Assembly (NCBI RefSeq): GCF_036884655.1
Contig: NC_088355.1
Span: 21,702,001 to 21,766,000, forward strand
DNA length: 64,000 nt
Source of the DNA: Musa acuminata AAA Group
Taxonomy: Eukaryota; Streptophyta; Magnoliopsida; Zingiberales; Musaceae
Reading direction: 5' to 3'
The position numbers and the translations under genes were made by a program. Positions within the stretch are counted from its first letter, which is position 1; the number at the start of each line of letters is the position of its first letter. The notes beneath the pieces were generated by a model. That model did not search any database. It was not told where the DNA came from and saw only the letters and a list, made by a program, of their open reading frames with translations. Below, one piece after another: positions 31,569 to 42,440 of the stretch.

Positions 31569-33720
31569 GACCCGCCCTTTTCAAATTAGCCTTGTCCTCA
31601 AGGCTGATAATCCATGAATTCTGGGAATTTGATCTTCAAGTCATCATAGTTCTCCCAAGTGGCACCTTCTGCTGGTAAGTTCGCCCACTATATTAGCACT
31701 TCAGTAGTGGGTCGTCGTCGTCGAGTTATGATCCGTCGATCAATAATGGTACTCGACTGGGTATGAAGTTCTCCTTGGGTAGTCATATTTGGTGGGTGGC
31801 TTTGGGCTATCTCCAAGCATCTGTTCACCACTTTCATCAGGTCGTTGGTTTGTGAGTGATATGCCATACTCCTTTTCAATTTAGTGTCCTGCATCTGGAA
31901 TAACTCTATCCAAAATCTGCTCGTGAAGATGCAAGTAGAATTTGGCATAAGCACAATGTGTCCCTTATAGTGCAATTCTTTTGAGTCATAACTGTAATGA
32001 GTCTCCCGATCTTCCTGCCATTCCCTCTTAATATCCTCAGGGATGTTGGTAGTTGAAAGTGAAATGACTGAAAATTCAGCTTGCTTGGGTAGCCGTGAAA
32101 GCGCATCTGTAATAACATTCTCTTTCCCCTTTTTGTAAGTTATTTCATAATCATATCCAAGAAGCTTTGTTACCCATTTTTGCTACTCGGGGGAAGATAT
32201 CTTCTGCTGCAAGAAATATTTTAGGATTTTATGGTCGATCTTGATTTGAAAGCATCGCCCGATCAAGTACGATCTCCATTTGGCTACCGCATGCACAATC
32301 GCGAGCATCTCCTTATCATAAATAGTCATTTTAAGATGGGAAGGAGATAATGCCTTACTGGTATAAGTGAGGGGGCGGCTATATTGCATTAGTACAATGC
32401 CAATTCTGACTCTGGAGGCATCGGCTTCAATAACGAAAGTCTTGCCGAAGTCGAGTAGTGCTAGTATGGGCGTTGTCATCATTGTAGCTTTAAGTTTGTC
32501 GAAGGCGGTGGTGGCTTTGTCCAACCATTGGAAAGCATTTTTTTTCAGTAAGGAAGTAAGTGGTGCACTGATCTTTCCATCGTTTTTTACGAACTTGCGG
32601 TAGTAGCCTATTAAACCGAGAAAGCCATGAAGCAATTTTATATTCCTCGAGGTCGGCCAGTTCTGCATTACTCCAATTTTGGAGGGGTCCAATGCTACAC
32701 CTTCCTCTGATATGATATGCCTAAGATATTCCATATTTTATTGAAGAAAGCAAAAATTCGTAGTGGTCATTGTGTGTTCAAAAGGTAGTTTTCGGTATAT
32801 CTTCTTCGCACAATTGTATTTGATGATACCCGGATCAAAGGTCCAGCTTTATGAAGATTTATGCTCCTTTTCATCTAGCAATTCATTTACTATTGGAATA
32901 GGATATTTGTCCTTGACGGTTATGCCATTAAGAGCTCGGTAATCAACACACAATCACCATGTTCCGTCCTTTCGTACGATGAGCACCGGTGAAGAGTAGG
33001 GGCTGCAACTTAGCCAAATAACTCCTATTTCAAGCATCTCTTTTACAATCCTTTCTATTTCATCCTTCTGGAGATGTGGATACTGGTATGGCTGAGTATT
33101 TGCTGGAGGTTTGCTTGGAAGAATCGTTATACAATGATCATGCCGACGGGTAAGAGGTAGGTTACACAGTTCGTCAAATATATCTGAAAATTCAGCAAGC
33201 AAAGGAAGTAGATTCGGATTTTCAAATTCTGTTGGCTCTCCCTTAGTTTGCTGTTCAAGTTATACCAAAAATCCGCTGCATGCTTTATGCAAAACTTTCT
33301 CCATTTGTTGTGTGCAAATCGTCGTTACGTCGCCCCCATGTTTCCTATGCAGTATCACCTATTTCTCCTTACTGTAAAATTTCATAATTAGTTTTATAAA
33401 ATTCTAAGAAACATCACCTAATGTCGTCAATTATTTAATTCTAAGCATGGCCTCATGATTATTAAGAGGGAGGATGAAGAAATATGCAATTATCTCTTGG
33501 TCCTACAGTAATAGTTTCACCCGCGGGCGCCTACGATCATACTTCAAAATCCATCCGTCGGTGACCTTAATGTCAAACCTACTGCAATTCTCGATAAGTA
33601 AGGTCATTCGAATAGCAACCTTACTATTTAGAAAGTTATTAGTGTTGCTCGTATCGATGAGAATAGTGATCGGTTGTTATTTGAGAAGGCCTCCAACTTT
33701 CATCATTTGCGGGTTTGAGT
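31569..33720 (-). pseudogene. pol: G2 Pol with the same deletions as G1
   Basis: RT N-terminus QKDEIERIVKEMLEIGVIW and VLIVRKDGTW (32954-33202). After KLPFEHTM... the frame reaches MEYLRHIISEEGVALDPSKI at 32734 without the FDDILVYS region. RNase H runs in a long frame 32183-32734 (FVIEADASRVRIGIVLMQY, LTYTSKALSPSHLK, YDKEMLAIVHAVAKWRSYL). Integrase: KGHIVLMPNS joins TCIFTSRFWIELFQMQDTK, then VVNRCLE, and a chromodomain-like tail TTEVLIQWANLPAEGATWE before 31600. Confidence 0.8.
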
Positions 33721-34663
33721 AGCCGGCTAGTACATGCACCGTAACTTCGGTCGGTTGTGGCTCTTCTTCTGCATCTTTTTCTTCATGTTCAAGGCTCTCT
33801 TTTGGATGTTCAATAATCTCTTCTTCTACTGGTTCAATCATAAGAAGTCTCCCTTTACTATAGCGATGCTTATGGCTCCATGGCTCGTCGCAATGCCAAC
33901 ATAACCCCTTCGCAGATCGCTCCCGAAGTTCTTCTCTTGTTAAACTTTTTCATACAGGGACTCATTTGATAGTAGGGGGGGTTGAAGGCTTCAATATTGC
34001 TAGTTGGGGAGCAACCCTAGTCCTTCGGGCTTTATGGTTCAATCGCTCCTCTTGAAATTATGCGAAAGAGATGACTGCTATAAGCATGTACGGTTGTCGC
34101 GCTTTAACTTCTCCCCGGATCTCCGGCTTCAAGCCCTCAATGAAGGTCCCCAATAGCTGTTTTTGAGACCAATCACGAGTTTGATTAGATAACCTTTCAA
34201 ACCTGGTTTGGTACTCTTGAATGGTAGAGGTTTGTTGGATCTTTGCTAGTTGTTCGTCAATGTTCTCATAATTGGTTGGTCCGAAGCGGATCAGTAGTCC
34301 TTCTTTGAATTGTCACTATGAGAGGACTCCATGAGTGTGTTCAAACTAGTCAAACCACTGTATGACATCCCCTTTAAGATATATAGTTATAATTTTCACT
34401 ATTGATGCATCCGCGGTTTTGTGGTATCAAAAGTATCGCTCCGCGCGCGAGATCCAACCAATCGAGTTTCCTTCTTCCCATCTAGGGAAGTCCACCCTCA
34501 TGCGTGGATAGTTGGGGTCAGTCATAGAGCCTCCCCTCTCTTGGAATTCATCTCTTCGGGCTTTGTGTGATTGGTTTGAGCTCTCTCCTTGATATGATTT
34601 CTTCGGGCTTGGTGGTCGGCCCAAACTGAGTTCGGTAAAGAGAGTCCGAATCTTATCCTTCAT
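33721..34663 (-). pseudogene. gag: G2 Gag, degraded
   Basis: The minus frame 34427-34663 reads MKDKIRTLFTELSLGRPPSP through YPRMRVDFPRWEEGNSIGWI, the N-terminal part and capsid start. Later parts (33890-34420) match G1 gag, including the knuckle region with the AMP/His codons around 33880-33910, but are interrupted by stops. Unlike G1, the protease-gag spacer at 33730-33790 is intact. Confidence 0.68.
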
Positions 34664-36042
34664 TCGGGCCTCGAGGGCTTCAAATTTAGTATTGATTACC
34701 TCTCAGATGCTATAGTATATGTCTCCAAATTTGTGATGTTAAGATCTCTCTTTTGTTATCGGGTTAAATACATGTATAGGTTGAGAGAAGTTATGGTCAA
34801 AAGGGTTGGTGGATTAGTGGATGTAGGCTACGATTTAGGCTTGTTTTGTGGCTGTTTTGGGTGCAGTTTGAGGGTGGGTTTAGTGGAGTTTTAAGGCTAT
34901 AGATGAAAGTTTTGGATCTGTGGTAGATGGCAGCAAAGGTTTGATATAAATCAGTGGAAGTTGCTGCAAATATGTGATGTCTTGTAAGAGCAGAATTGTC
35001 GTCGAAGAAGCAGCAGTTTCTTAATGAAATTTCCACCAAAAACTTGAGAGATTTGAGGAGAGAATTGACAGCAAAATCTCAGTTTATATGATAGCAAGGA
35101 TATCTAATTTAATCAAGAAAATTTTGGCAGTATTACAGTAAGGTAATTGGTGCAAGTTATGAAAGCAAAATTCTCATCGAAAAATTTCAGCGGTCTGCGA
35201 CAAAAATTTGCAGCAACACAAAATCATTTTTAGAGATAAATTCCTCAATAGATCAATAGTAGATGGAAGCCAAGATGATCTATGAAGTGTATAAGAAATT
35301 TTGTTCAAAAAGTATTGCAAATAGATCGGTTAAGGCAACAATATGTGGTTGAAATTTTCTATATATTTTTAAGTATTACAGATTAGACGTAAAAGATCAG
35401 TAGTTTATATTAAAATTTTTTTGATGAAACAAAAGGGAAATCCACTATTAGGAAGTGTGAAAGCTATCATAAAAATTTCATAGAGATTTGGATAGAAAAA
35501 AACATAGTAGCAAGATCAAACAAACTGTGCTTTACGGTTGAAATTTTATAGTGCAGATTTTTAAGTATAACAGATTAGACATAAAAGATCAATGGTTTAT
35601 ATTAAGAATTTTTTGACAAAACCAAAGAGAAATCTACTATTAGGAAGTGTCAAAGCTGTCATAAAAATTTTGTAGAGATTTGGATAGAAAAAATGCAGTA
35701 GCAAGATCAAACAGATTGTGCTATCCGGCTGGAATTCTACAATGTATCTTTCGTCATAGAGATGAAAACTTTACGACGAAAAGTTTATGCAGCAATTTTA
35801 GAACAATTTTTTTTTGGATTTTCGAAGAAGGATAACTAAATTGCAGTAGCAGTAAGGCAGGAAACCAAAACCTATTATAATTCATGGGGAGATCAAAGGA
35901 TGATCTGCGGTGGTTGAGATGATGGTGGAATTTGACGATGATCTTTTAAGCAATTATGGGAATTACTTTGGGCAGTTATGAAGGGCTGATGGATGGCTAT
36001 AGAAGAGCAGCGAGATGCTAAGAATGCTGCTCTGATACCAGG
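34664..36042 (-). other. G2 leader region and primer-binding site
   Basis: Non-coding, AT-rich and colinear with the G1 leader. The internal repeat here has a 192-bp offset (aaagggaaat at 35432, aaagagaaat at 35624). The primer-binding site at 36029-36040 reads TGGTATCAGAGC on the minus strand and is intact, two bases from the LTR. Confidence 0.6.
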
Positions 36043-36449
36043 TGTTAGAACCCTTGCAGATTCTAAACTTGGGATTGATCTCTTTAGGGGATCGGCCTTC
36101 TTGGAACTCTATAGGGGTTCCTCCTTCTAAGTTGCTGCTCAAAGGCTGTAGAAAAGATTCATCTATTGCTTATCAAAAGAGGATGAATACATGACTATTT
36201 ATAGGATTTCTAAACCCTAACTCCTAATAGAACTCCTACTCAAGACTCCTACTCAATTAAGACTCCTACTCAAGACTCCTAATAGGACTCCTACTCAAGA
36301 CTCCTATTTCTTTACAACTCCTAATTCTTCTCTAAGAAGTAACCTTCAAACCCTAGCCGGCCTCTTCACCTCTTTAATAGGGGCCAGCTTAGGTAGGTTT
36401 TACATGAATGTCCCTCTCAATTAGGACTCTCCTAGCTCGAGTCCTAACA
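36043..36449 (-). repeat. 5' LTR of G2 (407 bp)
   Basis: Same length and ends as the 3' LTR of G1 (tgttagaacccttgc to cctaaca). It contains the actcctactcaag minisatellite at about 36232-36306 and the sense TATA box at about 36193-36203. Confidence 0.88.
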
Positions 36450-37022
36450 CAAAGTTATTGGGATTACCTCCTAAATCAACTCTAATTATTGTTCTAACTA
36501 CGATTAAGGCAAGCATGGTCCGGTACGTCGATTTTTCACTTCGACGATCTTCTGGAGAACTTTTCAACGAGCTTCTATTGAACTCCCGACCAACTCTTGG
36601 CTAGTCTTCCAGCTTGCTTCTAACGATCTTCCGACGAGCTTTCGGCGAGTCTTTCAACGTGTTTTCGGTGATGATGAACTCTCGATAAGCTCCTGGTATA
36701 TCGTCCAAGTCTTCGAATCTGGCCCATCATCTGCTTTATGCCTTACTATTATCGTAGTTAGTCATGCACACTTATCTCAACACATGGATTAGATCAAATA
36801 ATTTACCAATTGATTTCATCATCAAAATCCGACATTAAAAAATCTCCCCCTTTTTGATGATGACAACCAATTGGTGATAGAGTTAATCTTAACTCCCCGT
36901 ATCTATATGCCATAATTGAAAAAAGATACTATTGAATTCAATGCCTTTGAATTCAAGCATCAAATTGATAATTTAGACTTGTTATCATCATGCACATCAT
37001 GATTTACCAAATCAGAACACTT
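36450..37022 (-). mobile_element. Old Sirevirus 3' end: partial LTR, polypurine tract, internal stub
   Basis: 36450-36841 resembles the polypurine-proximal part of the A/K-type LTR (ctaactacgatt..., cgacgatcttc, tagtta-tgcacacttatctcaac) but is much more diverged. It ends gacattaaaaa, followed by the polypurine tract atctccccctttttgatg (36842-36859). 36860-37022 is the adjoining internal region. The rest was lost at the junctions with G2 and J. Confidence 0.7.
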
Positions 37023-38027
37023 CTGATGAGACCCGAGTTCCCTTATTTGAGTAATCGCCCCATAGTTGTCGTAATATAAGGAAGTCATCTTCTCACTACC
37101 CAACATGACTCCCAATTCTATGATGAACTTCTTCACCCAGAGTCCCTCCTTTGCTGCATCTAATGCAGCAATTTACTCCACCTCTATGGTCAAGTCAGCA
37201 GTAGTATCTTGCTTGAAACTCTTCGAGCACACTGCTCCTCCATTCAAGGTGTACACATACCCTGAATTCGACTTGCTATCATCAACATCAGACTAAAAAC
37301 TTGAGTCTGTGTAGCCTTCAACCTTAAGGCTACTACCTCCATATACTAGTAAAAGATCCTTAGTCCTTCTCAAGTACTTAAGGATACACTTTACTGCTTT
37401 CTAGTGCTCCAAGCCTAGATCCGCTTGATACCTGCTTGTGACACTCAGAGCATGCACTTTATCAGGCCTAGTACATAGCATGACATACATGATAGACCCT
37501 ATTGTTGAGGCATAAGGTATCATATCCATGTTCGCCCTTTCTTCTGGAGTCTTTGTGGACATACTCGTAGAAAGTGATATCCCATGTCTCATCGGTATGA
37601 GACCTCTCTTGGAATTTTCTATGCCAAACCTTTTGACAATGGTTTCTATGTACCTGGACTGGGATAAGCCAAGCATCCTCTTGGATCTATCTTTATAGAT
37701 TCTAATCCCCAAGATATAGGATGCTTCCCCTAAGTCCTTCATGGAGAAGTGTCTAGATAACTAAGCCTTTACTATGGATAGCATTCCTACATCATTCCCG
37801 ATGATCAAGATGTCATCCACATATAACACCAAAAAGGTGATAGCGCTCCCACTTACCTTCATGTACACACAAGGCTCATCTTCGTTCTTAACGAAGTCAT
37901 AAGATCTGATTGCCTCATCAAATCTTATGTTCCAACTTCGAGAAGCTTGCTTTAGTCCATAAATGGATCTAAGCAACCTACACACCTTATCTGGGCAGTT
38001 CTTGGACACAAATCCCTCAAGTTGCAT
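37023..38027 (-). pseudogene. Element J RT C-terminal part and RNase H
   Basis: RT: QLEGFVSKNCPDKVCRLLRS, YGLKQASRSWNIRFD and the catalytic YVDDILIIGNDVG (about 37785-37825). After a stop, MKDLGEASYILGIRIYKDRS and YASTIGSIMYVMLCTRPD (37401-37742). RNase H at 37023-37400 is broken but keeps YTDS-F-SD, DDSKS-SGY and VEYIAA. The frame begins immediately after the INT C-terminal segment YKEAIMSIDS, so about 330 bp encoding the first third of RT is missing. Confidence 0.78.
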
Positions 38028-39779
38028 TCCTGGAGTCTATACTCATAATAGCCTCCTTGTAGGTCTGAGGATCAATATCCTCAACATCCTCTCCTCTAAT
38101 ATGTCTCACATATCTCTCAGGAGGATGAGATACTCTATCAGACCTACGTAAAGTTGAAACTTGTGTATTAGGTACCTGAACAGACTCGGGCTGTAGAGTG
38201 GTGCTTGAGCTTGGTTCTCCAACCTCGCTCAACTCTATCATTCTCCCACTATCTCCGCCAAGATTGTGTTCCTTCTCAAGGAACACTGCTCTCTTAGCTA
38301 CAAAAACCTTTTGGTCCTCGAGATGATAGAAATAATACCCACAAATTTTCTTGGGGTATCCCACAAATTTGCATCGCTCTATCCTTGATTCTAACTTATC
38401 AGGGTTGTGTCTTTTAACGTGGGTAGGGCAGCCCCAAATCTTAACAACCTTAAGATCAGGCTTCTTCCCTTTCCATATCTCATATGGTGTAGACACTACC
38501 GACTTAGTTGAACTCTGTTAAGAATGTAAGTTGCGGTCTCTAGGGCATATCCCCAGAATGAGATGGGTAGGTCAGCGAAACTCATCATGGACCGTACCAT
38601 GTCTAATAGCGTATGATTTCTCCTTTCAAAGACACCATTGAGCTGAGGTGTATAAGGAGTAAACTAAGTAATATCCCATGGTCCTTGAGGAACTGAGTAA
38701 ACTCTGTACTTAAGTACTCACCTCCTCGATCTGATCGAAGAGTTTTGATACTCTTTCCAGTTTGGTTCTCACCTCCTCGATCTGATCGAAGAGTTTTGAT
38801 ACTCTTTCCAATTTGATTCTAACTTATCAGGGTTGTGTCTTTTAACGTGGGGAGGGCAGCCCCAAATCTTAACAACCTTAAGATCAGGCTTCTTCCTTTT
38901 CCATATCTCATATGGTGTAGACACTACCGACTTAGTTGAACTCTTTTCAGAATGTAAGCTGCGGTCTCTAGGGCATATCCCCAGAATGAGATGGGTAGGT
39001 CAGCGAAACTCATCATGGACCGTACCATTTCTAATAGCGTATGATTTCTCCTTTCAAAGATACCATTGAGCTGAGGTGTATAAGGAGTAAACTAAGTAAT
39101 ATCCTATGGTCCTTGAGGAACTGAGTAAACTCTGTACTTAAGTACTCACCTCCTCGATCTGATCGAAGAGTTTTGATACTCTTTCCAGTTTGGTTCTCCA
39201 CTTCATTCTTATACTCTCTAAATTTCTCAAAGGCCTCAGACTTGTACTTCATTAAGTACACATATCCATACCTTGAGAAATCATCAGTAAAGGTAATGAA
39301 GTAGGAGTAACCACCAATGACATGAGTTGACATAGGTCCGTATACATCACTATGTATGTGTTCCAATAGTTCACTGGCTCTCTCTCTAGTTCCACCAAAT
39401 GGAGAGTTGGTCAGTTTTTCATGAAGGCAAAGCTCGTAAGTTGTATATGACACATAGTCGAATGGATCTAGATATCCATCATTTAGCAACTTTTGAATCC
39501 TTCTTTCATGGATGTGACCTAGCCTACAATGCCATAGGTAGTTCATCTCATATCATTTCCTCTTGGACACATTTACATTCATGATATGTGAAGTAGTGTC
39601 TAGCATAAACAAACCTTTATGCAATATTCCTCTCGCCAATCTCCCCTCGGCTTTGCTAGAATTTACAATAAATTGTAGATGTGATAAGCAATACTGGTAT
39701 CAAATACCAATGCACTATCACAAAAATCTGACAATTGGAGATTGCTCATGAATGTACCTGAAGCTTCTCCAAGCTTCTA
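38028..39779 (-). pseudogene. Element J protease remnant and integrase with 428-bp tandem duplication
   Basis: The minus frame 39031-39546 carries the zinc-binding WHCRLGHIHERRIQKLL and C...C pair, then HSDVYGPMSTHVIGG, FTDDFSRYGYVYLM and LRSDRGGEYLS, the DDE core of a copia integrase. Frame 38017-38496 carries the C-terminal part (STPYEIWKGKKPDLKVVKIW, GCPTHVKRHNPDKLESRIER). Between them 38387-38814 is duplicated as 38815-39242 (offset 428), with a further roughly 41-bp repeat of cctcctcgatctgatcgaag at about 38730 and 38771. Upstream, near 39690, a degraded protease motif VFDTSIAYHI replaces the usual D-T/S-G-A/S pattern. Confidence 0.78.
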
Positions 39780-40577
39780 TTACTCCCTCTCTACAAGGTA
39801 CTCTTTGCAGTTCCTCTTCCAGTGCCCATCTTTGCCATAGTGAAAACACTGGCCTTTATCATTTGTTGGGTCTTTCTTAGCAACCTTTGCTTTACCTGGT
39901 TTGCCCTTGCCCTTTCCCTTCTTAAGGGACCTTTCTGCTTTCCTTTTCTTTCTGGTCTCACCAGTGTAGAGAACTGGCTTCTCTTTCTTAATAGTACTCT
40001 CTACCTCCCTCAACATATTGAGGAGCTTTGAGAGAGTCACCTCAACCTTGTTCATATTAAAATTTATTATGAACTGTGAAAAGGAATCTGGTAGGGACTG
40101 AAGCACAATGTCCACACACAAGTTATTCTCTAGGACCATTCCTAGAGCTGTGAGTTTCTCTATCCACTCAATCATCTTTAGGACATGGTTCTAAACCGGT
40201 GTCCCCTCAGTCATCCTAGCGCGGAAGAGGCTCTTGGATATCTCATATCATTGAGTCCTTCCCAGTTCCTCAAACAATTTACGGACATATAGGAGAATGG
40301 ATCTGGCATCCATATTTTCATGTTGTCTCTGTATCTCAGGAGTCATAGAGCCTAACATATAACATTGAGCAAGAGTGGAGTCATCAATGTACTTCACGTA
40401 GCGATCGATCTCATCCTCGCTTGCCCCTTCTTCGGGCACACACATCACTATATCAAGGACGTACATGATTTTCTCCGCGGTGAGAACAATTCTCAAGTTA
40501 TGGAGCCAATAAGTATAATTTGGACCAGTGAGGCGGTTGACATTAAGTATGCCACGTAAGGGATTTGAAAGCAACAT
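39780..40577 (-). pseudogene. gag: Element J Gag
   Basis: Frames 40248-40577 (MLLSNPLRGILNVNRLTGPN start, UBN2-like capsid with DDSTLAQCYMLGSMTPEIQR) and 39780-40175 ([20 protein letters not shown], a lysine-rich linker, then knuckle [14 protein letters not shown]). The second zinc ligand of the knuckle is Tyr instead of Cys. Two nonsense codons separate the frames: CGA to TGA at about 40248 and CAG to TAG at about 40193. Both are C-to-T changes. Confidence 0.8.
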
Positions 40578-42047
40578 TTTCTAAAAATAAAGATGCAGCA
40601 GAAATGAATAACATACAGATTTTGCACGAAGTAAACTATCAAGATATGAACTTCTATCTTAATATACGCCCACTATTTTACTAACGAGTCACGCGACACC
40701 CTCAGCACGTGAAACGGAAGTCTCCGACAGACTTCTAGTGGGGATTAGGATCCAATCAGCGTCTTAGTGTAATCTCGAGGGACTTGACCAATCATACTAA
40801 GCTTAAAAGGTAGGCAACTCTTGCCGATCACAACTCCTTATGATTCTCCTCCTGTTCGGCCTCCGAATCACCATGGTCTCGAGGGACTCGACCAACCATG
40901 ATGCTCGGTTAAGTCAACACCTTCGTTACAAGATGAGTCTGATTTGATGATATACCCTCGAGGGACTCGACCAAGCATACCATGTCCTTAGGTCACCGGT
41001 GACATCTCTATGTCGCAAGCAAGATAGCGAATCGCGATATAAGTGAGTCTCGAGGGACTTGACCAACTTATCCTATACCGGGAATCGATTCATACTTATA
41101 ACGATGGAAGGCCATATGGGTCAATCTAATTGCCTCACGTTTACCGACTTAATATTATTGAGAGAGATGTTTCTATGATTTGGTCTCCTAATATAACATG
41201 TCATACATATACATATTTAATATATATCTACATCGCATGCAAATATATATACATATCTAGTATGTGTATAAGCAATCACACCAGATGATCATGGACCACA
41301 ACCTAATGTGATTAGGCTCGAGCCAGTAGGCCTAATCACTCACATCAAGACCTATGTGTGCAACGGTGCATCTCTATACCCTGTGATCATCCATCTCGTC
41401 CTCGTCGATTCTATCGACATCTTGATGCATCTTCATGCATCGCGATCGTCGGTCTCGTGGGTCCCGCTATCGCATCCACGCTCCCGCTGCGCCTCCTCAT
41501 GTGATTACAACTTAATCATAGGCACGTAGGCCCGACAATAAACGAGAAATATAATGGAGGCTCGTAGACCCCAATAATAATAATCACAAGTACACACATC
41601 ACACGGTCCATGATCATCCGTCCATACATCATACATCACATGTATAATTAATCATCATCATGTAGGACTACTAGATAATGATAAAAATAATAATCAACTA
41701 AACCTTTTAATTAATTAGTATTTTATGAAATCAAGGACATATAGGAAATTTTTGAATTCATAGGGGTATTTTCATAATTTAGACAAGAGATAGAAACTGG
41801 AATTTCTCAAATTTCGAGGGGCAAAACTATCTTTTGCCTAGAAAACCCTAATGCACTACTCCCCTTTGTTGCTGCCGTCGCCCCTGTAGGGGTGGGCGCC
41901 ACCGTGGGTTGGCGCCCCTTGGGGTGGTGCTGCCCCCGCGAGCACTGTGCCAACGTGCAATGCCCCGCCGGGCGACCACCCCTGTGGGGGGGGGGGGGGG
42001 GGGGGGTTTGCCCGCAGGAGCAGCGGTCACAAGCGCCGTTGCCCTAT
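40578..42047 (-). other. Element J leader, gag-proximal part
   Basis: Non-coding. A motif close to ctcgagggactcgaccaa occurs four times (about 40774, 40878, 40946, 41046) at irregular 70-105-bp spacing, each followed by a different word. 41140-41830 is AT-rich. 41840-42047 is GC-rich and includes a 21-G run at 41986-42006. It joins 46462-46887 once LARD H is removed. Confidence 0.55.
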
Positions 42048-42426
42048 TATCATGGACTTAGTTGGTTTTGCCTAAGTCATGTGGCACCCTTGCGTGTCCG
42101 TCCGCAAAGGTCAGCCTCCTCGAAGCCTCCCATGTCCCTTAGGACCCACAAAAGAGAGAACGAATTAGAGAAAATACCTCATTCGGGATCCACAAGCAAA
42201 CATTTTCGAAAACACTTCATAGACAAAGCAAATTACAAACAGACTTTACAAGCTTTAAACAATTACACAACAAAGGGTAAAATGGTCCATTATAAACCGA
42301 ACTAAAATGGGACCATTAAGCCTTCGGCTATCCCTCTACATGCTCGTCAAAGTATGAACATACCAAAAGACACAGACATATATAAGCATTACATCAAACA
42401 TCTTGTTTAGAAGTTTGTCCGTGACA
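42048..42426 (-). repeat. 3' LTR of LARD H (379 bp)
   Basis: From tatcatggacttagttgg to gtttgtccgtgaca. Nearly identical to 46083-46461 by eye, with scattered substitutions. Confidence 0.85.
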
Positions 42427-42440
42427 TTCTCCCCCACTTA

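Larger units (their letters stand above)
31513..36449 (-). mobile_element. Element G2: second copy of the G1 family, 3'-truncated
   Basis: Colinear with G1 throughout. The 5' LTR (36043-36449) is complete. The 3' LTR is reduced to its last 56 bp (31513-31568, taggttttacatgaatgcc to cttaaca). No target duplication can be read because the left end is truncated against LINE2 and the right end lies in an old Sirevirus LTR. It has the same missing pol segments as G1. Confidence 0.85.

Noticed and set aside
40770..41065. CRISPR-like array in the J leader
   Set aside because: Only four short motif copies with irregular spacers in a plant retroelement leader. No cas genes, and a eukaryotic context.
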